A stretch of DNA of 25,563 bases from Coptodactyla brooksi (taxonomy: Eukaryota; Arthropoda; Insecta; Coleoptera; Scarabaeidae). Below the pieces are notes generated by a model. It was given only the letters and a program-made list of their open reading frames with translations. It was not told the origin of the DNA and did not search any database. The stretch covers positions 1 to 25,563 of the forward strand of contig JAWQRM010000254.1 of NCBI GenBank assembly GCA_033557675.1. Reading direction: 5' to 3'. The stretch's first letter is position 1. Each line of letters opens with the position of its first letter. This document shows, piece by piece, positions 19,701-25,563 of the stretch. A program made the position numbers and the translations under genes.

Positions 19701-22700
19701 TGTTCTGCAGACAGTTTCCTTCATTTTCAACGACATAGTGTACCATGTGCTGATTCTATTAAGTCATATAGTCAATAAGGAGTACTACCAGGAAATTACA
19801 CTCCATTTACAGGAAGTAATCCGAAGAACGCCTGAATTTGTGGTAAAACTACTCATGGTAATTGCAGCACAATAATGCAGCTGCTCACAGTTCACTGTGA
19901 CTTCTTTGATTTCCCAAAGATAAAAGAAACATGAAAGGACAATGTTGTGCCAACATTGAAGAGATAAAGACAGAATCACTGAAGCAGTTGAAAACCATAC
20001 CAAAAATTGAATTTCAGAAGAGCTTTGAAGATTAGCATAAGTGTATTACATCTTGTAAGGTTCATTTTGAAGAAAACGAAATTAATATTGATGAATAAAT
20101 TAAAATTATTTGGAAAAAACCAAAATTTCGCGTACTCTTTGATCAAACCATTTTATCAATAGCTACTGGGATCCTAACTTTGTTAGTTATGGTCTGAAGA
20201 ATCTATCTTTGCACAAAATGACAACAATTCGCACAGTGGCCACATCTGATGGTTAGAAAATCCACATGTAGTCAGAATACGAGCTAACAAACACTTTATA
20301 TTAAAACCTGGCCTATATTTCTTGTGGAGCACTAATTACTACATATTTAGTTAAATCTGACTATCTTTGAGTTGCCGGTTTCGACAATTACAATATTTAT
20401 TGGAAGAAATGTGATTCAGTGCAATAACAATAATTTCAAGAAATACTGATGCATCATTTATTACCAGTTAATACCTAGGATTAATAAAAAAAAATTATGA
20501 ATGCTATATTTCAAATTAAAAACACTTATCATTTTCTTTCATGTTAACAATGTTTTGAATATAATAAATAATCTTAGGAAAATATGAAAAAATTGAGCCC
20601 CAGAAGTGTTTCGATTATTGGAAAAAGTGCTGGCACAAGTAAATAGTGAAAGATTTTTTCAGAAGAACGAAAATTCCGAATATTTTTTTGGATCAAACCT
20701 TACATACGAACAAGAGCAAAATTAAATAATTTACAAGTTTAACAAGTTGACAAGTTTAACTGTCACTTTTGACATCTTTTGTATAATTTCAAAATGAAAC
20801 AATGCAATTGAAGCAACACAAATGCTGATTTCGCACATTCAACAACTGTAGCCCTATATAAACTCTTACAAAAAAAAAGTTACCTGGCGCCTGAGCCGCT
20901 CATCATCTAATTTCCGAGCGTAGTCCATATCCAATGCTATATCGTAGAAACGGTCACCTGACCTGAACTCGCTAAAGTTCCTATGCTCTGAGGGATTTGT
21001 GGCCGAGGACTCCGACTCGTGTGTAGTAGTTGTATCCGTTTCGACAAAATTTTTTAACCGCCTGTGGCTTTGTCGTTTTTGTGGGGATCGATACGGATAG
21101 GTCGTCGTTGCCGAACTACCGGACACATTTTTTTTACGGGCGGTGTTAGTTGATTTTGTTATAAAGTCACTTCCTGCTGCTAAACGAGTTGGAAGAGCCG
21201 TTACTTGTGTTGATTCGCTACTTGTAGATCCACATCTACAACAATATCGTGCATATACAAATTTTTGCTATTTAATAATTCTTATAATAATAAGAACTAT
21301 TAACACATCTTATATTTATTAATTTGTATACATTAAAAGATTAAATATAGATATAAATGCACACTACTTAAGTATTTTGAAATAAACCAAGTATAGAAGT
21401 TAGGAATTTGCCAAGCTGTCCAAAAATACATATTCTAAATCAAAGAAATGCACAGATCTGAGTGAAGAAGAAATGTAAATTTTTATTGTAAAGTGTAATC
21501 AATTTATCTTAACAAAAATGATACTTGGCTGGAACATGAATGGCTTTTTTGTGACAATACTACATTTAATCCAAAGACATTCATGTCAAAAGTTGTAAAA
21601 ATTATATGAAGTTATTGAATATTTACAGTAAAAGTTTGGTTCAGCATTAGTTTCAGAAAAAATGTTTTACGTCTACTAAACCCTTATTAAACCCCAATAG
21701 ATCCTTTATTAGACAAAGCTTAAGAAAGGAGAAATCAGAGTTTTTTGAATTTGTGCATTTTGCACAATTCACAATTCATTATTATGTGTAGTAAACTCAA
21801 AGATAGGTGACGAAATAAAATCTCAATTGACATGCAACTACAATTATGCAATGATCAAGAACTTTCGTACTACCACACCACTTGGAAATAACAAAAGAAG
21901 TATTATAAGAAAGTGTTTAACAAATAAAACTAATCCACGATTTTTTACAAAAAAAAATCACTTGCGGTTGGAGGATAAATGGCAATGAAAGGTAGTGCAG
22001 CCAAGTAGAGGTGAAAGATTGAAACGCCGCCTAGTAGAAGTAACAAGAAGTACGATTACGTACCTTATGGTACGTAATAGTACCTTATGGGTACAAATAG
22101 TACCCATAAGGTTTACAATAATAAATAAGGGAAAGATAAGCACTCATAAATGAAGGAAGATAATATAACTACTTGAAATACAAGAAAATTATTGAAAGTG
22201 AAATAAAAAATAGGAAGAATTTAAATTTAAAAATCTGAAGACAGTTTTGCATATAACAGCAAACATCGTGGTGAAATGAGAAGTATTATGGAAGTATTCT
22301 ATACCTTCTTGAGTAGCAAAGAGGATAAACCTCTCACACATTAAGATCGAAAGTGAAGATATAGTTATTCCAATACTGTTCCTTATTTAATTATAAAAAT
22401 AATAACTTAAGCTAAAGAGTGCATAAGTGTTACCTCTCTCCATACGATTCTTCGATTATACTATCGGCAGTAACTTGATCGACATCTGCGCTTGTCGAAG
22501 AAGATAACGATTTAAGGTCATAAATCTGTAAGGTATTTCTCTGAGCTAGAACATCAAACGATTTCTGCTGTTTCTCGATTTTCCGTAACATAAAATCCAA
22601 ATCCTTCATGTCCAAACTGTTCTTCGCAAAGTGATTGTACAGCTTAGCCTCCGATTGCGTGGTGCTTAGACCGTTCTCTATCTTAACAATGTAGTGGTCA

Positions 22701-22975
22701 ATGTCCTGCAATACCGAAGCTTTCGAATCAGGACGTTTCAGTTCGGCACTCTCAAAGTTCAAGTTACGCGCAGAGAACGATGCGACAGACGCGACGCGCC
22801 GCGTCTGCGGCTTCTGTGGTGTGCTCTGTGTGCTTTCAAATCCATCTCTGGACACCCTGGTTACGTCATCCGAGCTGTGATGCTTGCGCACGGATGACAT
22901 CAAGACCTTGGGCGATGGGAAATCCGTGTCCGATTTGCTCTCGATTGAATTGATACGGTTCTCTAATTTTGTGAC
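16194..22975 (-). CDS. Cnb: Centrobin orthologue, 5'-partial (6 exons)
   Basis: Spliced on the minus strand: 22975-22434, 21235-20884, 19427-19194, 18788-18363, 18304-18078, 16773-16194; about 786 residues, 5' end missing. All phases match (2,0,0,0,2). The first two exons are Ser/Thr-rich and disordered. From LDDERLRRQ-RCEQVIQQLQ onward comes a long coiled coil including LELQDRLTAAVRVDEAKDD and a KEELxxxR-like heptad pattern, then QLHKLMEAQWLEAL and a conserved-looking C-terminal helix DDVHRYIQMLLQKQ. Order and motifs resemble vertebrate centrobin (a coiled-coil start with ERH-type repeats, LELQxxL, a QxHWDEA-like motif, a late amphipathic helix). Known: centrobin marks daughter centrioles, and in flies it controls centrosome asymmetry and ciliogenesis. 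Inferred: the same role. Alternative: another centriolar coiled-coil protein. Similarity is from memory, not a search. Confidence 0.8.
16880..18048. mobile_element. 1.17-kb element bounded by 12-bp inverted repeats
   Basis: CAGGGTGTCCAG at 16880-16891 and CTGGACACCCTG at 18037-18048 are exact inverted repeats, a typical end sequence of insect DNA transposons. The interior is A/T-rich, has no transposase I can recognise, and includes a 61-bp near-perfect palindrome at 17100-17160. No clear target duplication is visible (AATT on the left, ATAA on the right). Probably a non-autonomous element. Confidence 0.65.
17100..17160. repeat. 61-bp near-perfect palindrome
   Basis: GTTAACTAATA with GGGCGATGT and then GAAAATGG on the left mirror CCATTTTC, ACATCGCC and TATATTAGTTAAC on the right around a 2-nt centre, with one or two bulges. 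It would form a long hairpin as RNA or a cruciform as DNA. Confidence 0.88.
18078..18304 (-). CDS. Cnb: Centrobin exon, coiled coil
   Basis: Starts KDLQKELAKAKEFNEKEK after a 58-bp intron and runs through FQLQLERARGELEDDLKKRE to THIQQIAD with the donor AA|GTAAGT (phase 2). Confidence 0.88.
18363..18788 (-). CDS. Cnb: Centrobin exon, coiled coil
   Basis: 142 codons, phase 0 at both ends (TTTTAG|AAAATTACC to GAG|GTAAAC). Almost all Lys/Glu/Asn/Leu heptads, e.g. EIQRLNKKIDGLEKELKLEN. No other domain is visible. Confidence 0.88.
18789..19193 (-). other. Cnb: Centrobin intron (405 bp)
   Basis: AT-rich intron between two phase-0 coiled-coil exons. No element or hairpin of note was seen. Confidence 0.75.
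19194..19427 (-). CDS. Cnb: Centrobin exon, coiled coil
   Basis: 78 codons bounded by AATTTTAG and GAG|GTAATT, phase 0 at both ends. Reads RCEQVIQQLQKKL, then LELQDRLTAAVRVDEAKDD and FHKAWEQVAVRLQTLVNE. This is the stretch most like vertebrate centrobin. Confidence 0.88.
19600..20155 (+). mobile_element. Mariner transposase remnant (C-terminal two thirds)
   Basis: Translated fragments in mariner order: KLPEDPRSKKARQV (near 19645), FIFNDIVYH (near 19720), VNKEYYQEITLHLQEVIRRT (about 19768-19830), and later remnants of the DNAPAH and EDW-like regions. The 3' end AATTTCGCGTACTCTTTGATCAAACC (20126-20151, described not typed further) resembles mariner termini. Multiple stops. Confidence 0.75.
20200..20720 (+). 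mobile_element. Second mariner-family remnant, 3' part
   Basis: Near 20250 the translation reads ENPHVVR, as in some Tc1/mariner lineages. Near 20595-20640 it reads PQKCFDYWKKCWHK, a typical mariner C-terminal motif, followed by a terminus ending TTTTGGATCAAACC that parallels the TTTGATCAAACC end of the preceding remnant. This implies a second, separately decayed copy. Confidence 0.6.
20884..21235 (-). CDS. Cnb: Centrobin exon, disordered to coiled-coil transition
   Basis: Begins A|TGT GGA after the acceptor TTGTTGTAG. The first 36 codons (CGSTSSESTQVTALPTRLAA...) precede the internal Met at 21126. Thr/Ser-rich sequence (TDTTTTHESESSATN) is followed by GDRFYDIALDMDYARKLDDE and RLRRQ|GTAACT, the entry into the coiled coil. 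Confidence 0.85.
21530..21960 (+). mobile_element. piggyBac-type remnant (copy 2)
   Basis: Shares ordered blocks with the copy at 5030-6085: CATGTC-AAAGTTG followed by AATTATATGAAGTTAT, GTTTCAGAA-AAA, AAGAAAGGAGAAATCA and TTTGTGCAT. Relative to copy 1 it has lost about 250 bp in the middle and lacks the AT tract. Near 21845-21930 the translation YNYAMIKNFRTTTPLGNNKR continues as a degraded piggyBac-like segment. Confidence 0.65.
22055..22112. repeat. Two adjacent perfect hairpins
   Basis: The arm ATTACGTACC with loop TTAT and its complement span 22055-22078. The arm ACCTTATGGGTAC with loop AAATA and its complement span 22082-22112. Both carry the unit ACCTTATGG(G)TAC, so one probably arose from the other. 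Confidence 0.88.
22434..22975 (-). CDS. Cnb: Centrobin exon (first visible)
   Basis: The acceptor AAAATTTGCAG precedes GTC ACA AAA (VTKLENRINSIESK), so this is not the first exon. Ser-rich sequence with short helical stretches (DIDHYIVKIENGLS, DLDFMLRKIEKQQKSFDVL) runs to EESYGER and the donor AG|GTAACA (phase 2). Confidence 0.85.
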
Positions 22976-23259
22976 CTGCAAATTTTCTTTGTTTAACGAA
23001 TGTTATATAAAAGTAAATATTACTATTGTCTAGTAATTAAACAAACATTTACTAATATACTGAGAAGCGTTGGTAAACGTTTTGCATTGCTTTAACACCC
23101 TTTTCGTGTTATTTGTTATCAGAACTACAATAATACAGATGTCTTGCAATAAATAAGAATGGGTGGTGTTAAACTGTGTTATCAATAATTTACAATATTT
23201 CCAGAACGAAGATCACGTAAGTAAAATGGATTCTACTGACTGTAATATTACTTGCAGGA

Positions 23260-24290
23260 AAACAGTGAAGTTATGAAATGAAATTGCCTAATAGTGATCC
23301 ATTACTTTAAGCGAGTGGAGGATTGATAAATTCAAAAATCCCCACGGAATAAGGCAGCTGTTCATTGAAGAAGAAAAATTCAGCACTAATAGGGCTAGTG
23401 AGAACTCAAGAAAAATCAACAACTGCACTTAATGTGCAGTTAAGTATCTAACTTTGATGAAACAGGATTAAATTGGAAGGCATTTCCAGAAACAAGCTTG
23501 ATCCTCAAAGATAGCAGGGTGTGATTACAAAGCTCAAAAGGAATGCGTAGCTACTACGGTTTGCCTGAATGCAAGCAGCGACCACAAAGCTCTAGTATTG
23601 GTTATCGGAAAAGTGAAAAATCCTGTGCTTTTAAAAATTATGCACTTAAAAATAGTGCCAGTGAAATAAAAAAGTGCCTGGATAAGTCGGGAGATTTTCA
23701 GTGACTGGTTTGAAACGTGGTTTCTTCCACAGGTTAAGCAAAAATAATTTGTCAAAAAAAAATTTGCTGCAAATACTACATCCCTGAGTTAGCCTATGGA
23801 CGATAGAGTGATAGAAAGTTTTAAGAAACTGTATAGAAAAGAATTTATTCAAAGACTTATTTCAGAAACAGATGTAGACTCAAAAAACTATTGAAAAATA
23901 TTTATTTATATCTGGTGCATGAATTGAAGATTAAGGACACACCAGTTCATCCATGAAGCAAATATTTTCATTCTTCCTGGATATGAAGAAATTTCACAAA
24001 GACAACGACGATTTAGGTTACGGTATTTTGCCTGACGATGAACTTACCTCTACTTTAAAGCAATTAAAAGTCAATGAAACTAAAGATGAAGAAGACAAGC
24101 CGAGAATATGAGTACGAAAGTTTTGGACTGGTATGATAGTCAAGAATAGGCAGAGCCTGTACAACTAATATTACAAACAATCCTGAGCCTCTCAAAATAG
24201 AAGTGCAGTCAAGGAATTCAGCAAAAGAAAATTGCTGACTATTTACAAAAAATTTTGTTAACACGTACGTAAGCACATTATATAACATGT
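23260..24290 (+). mobile_element. Tigger/pogo (jerky-like) transposase remnant
   Basis: Colinear fragments on the + strand: FKNPHGIRQLFIEEEKFSTN (about 23332-23391), a decayed DETGLNWKxFP-like region near 23455-23490, NASSDHKALVLVIGKVKNP (about 23572-23628), AWISREIFSDWFETWFLPQV (about 23677-23736), a decayed DNAxxHP-like region near 23770, and a C-terminal part near 24000-24260. The order fits the DDE superfamily of Tigger/jerky proteins. Several stops and frameshifts make it non-functional. Confidence 0.8.
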
Positions 24291-24635
24291 AGTACTAAGG
24301 TAAATATGTATGTAAAGATAAGTGTTATATTGTATTATATGTGTACTAACAAAAATGAAGCAAGGTATTTCTATTATTCGTCTATTTTTCATATCCATAG
24401 CATGCCCGGTTCTGACCAGACTGGTAAAATTTTAAAACACCGTTGGAAAGTGCATTTTGAGGGCTATATAAAACTTTAATAATTTTTTCTTTTATTAGTT
24501 ACTGCTTAAAAATGCCCGCCAATCAAAAACTTTAAAACCGAGTATTTTGAAAATGAGTCGATGGATTTTAAAACCAAGACAGGTTTAAAATCTCCACAAC
24601 ATGCTCTAAATTTTTTATTTGAAAAGTTTTTTACT

Positions 24636-25486
24636 AAACTTGAGATTGAGCTACATTTTCAGAGTGAATGATTGTTGGGATAATGTGCTAAATTAGTTCT
24701 TTCGAGTTAGCCATGATAACGAATTAGTGTAGCCGTAACGTACGTTGTAACGTAAGTTGTTTGTGTTTGTTCGTCTTTTGGGATTTGTAAATTCCAAGTA
24801 TTAGAAAAAAATGCAATTTTTACCCCTTTTTGAGGGGTACATCATACTTTAATACATTTTTGTACTATCGGTTACTGTTTAAGTAAGGTTTTGAGAGTAT
24901 AGGTATAGGCTTAGAGAAAGACTTGGAAAAATGGTAAAATAAACAATTTATTGAACAATTACAACCAATATAAGGTGGTTCTCAAAGATGTTACCCTAAA
25001 GATGATAAATAAGGAATGATGAATAAACGATTTATTTAACAATTTCAAACAATTTAAATTGTTTTAAATTTAAAGATAGTTGTTGGTCGTCTGAATTTAA
25101 ATTCATTGGCTGTTAGACATGCACATCTTTTTAAAAAATTCGTACACACGTTTAGCAACATCCTAGGATTTGATATGATTTCGTAGCGCTCAGCAGAATA
25201 GAAACCCTCGCTAAATTCGCTAAGCCTACACCTACACTCTCAAAATTTTGCTTAAACAGTAACCGATAGTACAAAAATGTATTAAACTAAAATGTACCCC
25301 TCAAAACGCAAATTTCACTTTTACTTAATAGTTGAAATTTACTAATGTTGAAAAGAAGAACAAACACAAACAACTTACGTTACCATGGTTACCCTAATTC
25401 GTTATCATGGCTAACTCGAAAAAATGAATGTCGCGTATTATCCCAACAACCATTCACACTCACAATGTACCTCAATCTCAAGTTTT
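24636..25486. mobile_element. Large foldback element, about 270-bp inverted arms
   Basis: Bases 24636-24914 and 25220-25486 are imperfect inverted repeats around a 305-bp AT-rich spacer. Matching blocks include AAACTTGAGATTGAG, CGAGTTAGCCATGATAACG, CGTAAGTTGTTTGTGTTTGT and TACTATCGGTTACTGTTTAA with their complements on the right. No protein is encoded. Outside the arms, the right side ends in a transposon-like TACACCCTGTA at 25541-25551, with no matching end on the left. Confidence 0.85.
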
Positions 25487-25549
25487 GCAAAAAAATTCTA
25501 GAATTCTATCATGTCCTAACTGTTGTTACAAAGTAGTAGATACACCCTG

Positions 25550-25563
25550 TATATATATATATA
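25550..25563. repeat. (TA)n microsatellite at the window edge
   Basis: A run of TA dinucleotides directly after ACACCCTG. It continues past the window, so its full length is unknown. Confidence 0.8.

Larger units (their letters stand above)
19428..20883 (-). other. Cnb: Centrobin intron (1.46 kb) with mariner debris
   Basis: Contains two + strand mariner remnants (about 19600-20155 and 20200-20720). The remainder, 20720-20883, has no recognisable content. Confidence 0.75.
21236..22433 (-). other. Cnb: Centrobin intron (1.2 kb) with piggyBac debris and hairpins
   Basis: Holds a piggyBac fragment (about 21530-21960) and two adjacent perfect hairpins (22055-22112). Otherwise AT-rich with no coding sequence recognised. 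Confidence 0.75.
22976..25563. other. Region upstream of the first visible centrobin exon
   Basis: No exon of centrobin or any other gene was found. The acceptor at 22976 requires a further upstream exon, so this is at least partly intron. It holds a Tigger/pogo remnant (about 23260-24290), a foldback element (24636-25486) and a TA-rich right edge. Bases 24300-24635 look repetitive in style but were not identified. Confidence 0.65.

Noticed and set aside
22694..22897. + strand open frame inside centrobin
   Set aside because: Shadow of the centrobin coding exon on the other strand.
23222..23240. Possible micro-exon with TTTCCAG and GTAAGT on the + strand near 23200-23222
   Set aside because: Only 12 bp lie between the sites and no + strand gene is present here; most likely chance.
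1..25563. CRISPR array, tRNA, rRNA or bacterial operon features
   Set aside because: No regularly spaced repeats, cloverleaf or rRNA-like sequence was seen; splicing and poly(A) signals show nuclear eukaryotic DNA.

Overview
This is a window of AT-rich, intron-rich insect nuclear DNA. The assignment rests on a modular serine protease of the insect Toll-initiating type, short introns (57-70 bp) mixed with long transposon-filled ones, and many decayed mariner, piggyBac and Tigger copies. A beetle is my guess, but nothing in the sequence proves the order.

Three protein-coding genes can be rebuilt by splicing, and reading frame is kept across every junction. (1) Bases 1-8451, + strand: the 3' part of the KANSL1/NSL1 orthologue (waharan/nsl1 in flies), the scaffold of the MOF-containing NSL histone acetyltransferase complex. 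Five exons are visible, with a split PEHE domain, the stop at 7968-7970 and a poly(A) signal at 8446. Its 5' end lies left of the window. (2) Bases 9720-13960, - strand: a complete nine-exon, 518-residue modular serine protease (ModSP/MSP), which starts the extracellular cascade leading to Spätzle and Toll. It has a signal peptide, four LDLa modules, a wonton-like module and a trypsin-fold domain with an intact triad. The sushi/CCP module usual in this family is missing. (3) Bases 16194-22975, - strand: most of a centrobin orthologue (daughter-centriole coiled-coil protein), six exons and about 786 residues. Its first exon or exons lie beyond or upstream of 22975.

nsl1 and modSP converge tail to tail across about 1.3 kb with no recognisable gene. 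modSP and centrobin lie in tandem on the minus strand. The three gene functions (chromatin, humoral immunity, centriole) are unrelated, and nothing suggests an operon or a shared pathway.

The rest is mostly mobile-element debris. There are mariner-family remnants in nsl1 intron 1, in a modSP intron, between modSP and centrobin, and at least two in a centrobin intron. Two related piggyBac remnants lie in introns of two different genes, and a Tigger/pogo remnant lies upstream of the last visible centrobin exon. One 1.17-kb element is bounded by 12-bp inverted repeats. Two long foldback elements (4601-4945, ending in TTAA; 24636-25486) and several near-perfect hairpins are the most distinctive non-coding structures. 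No rRNA, tRNA or CRISPR array was recognised.
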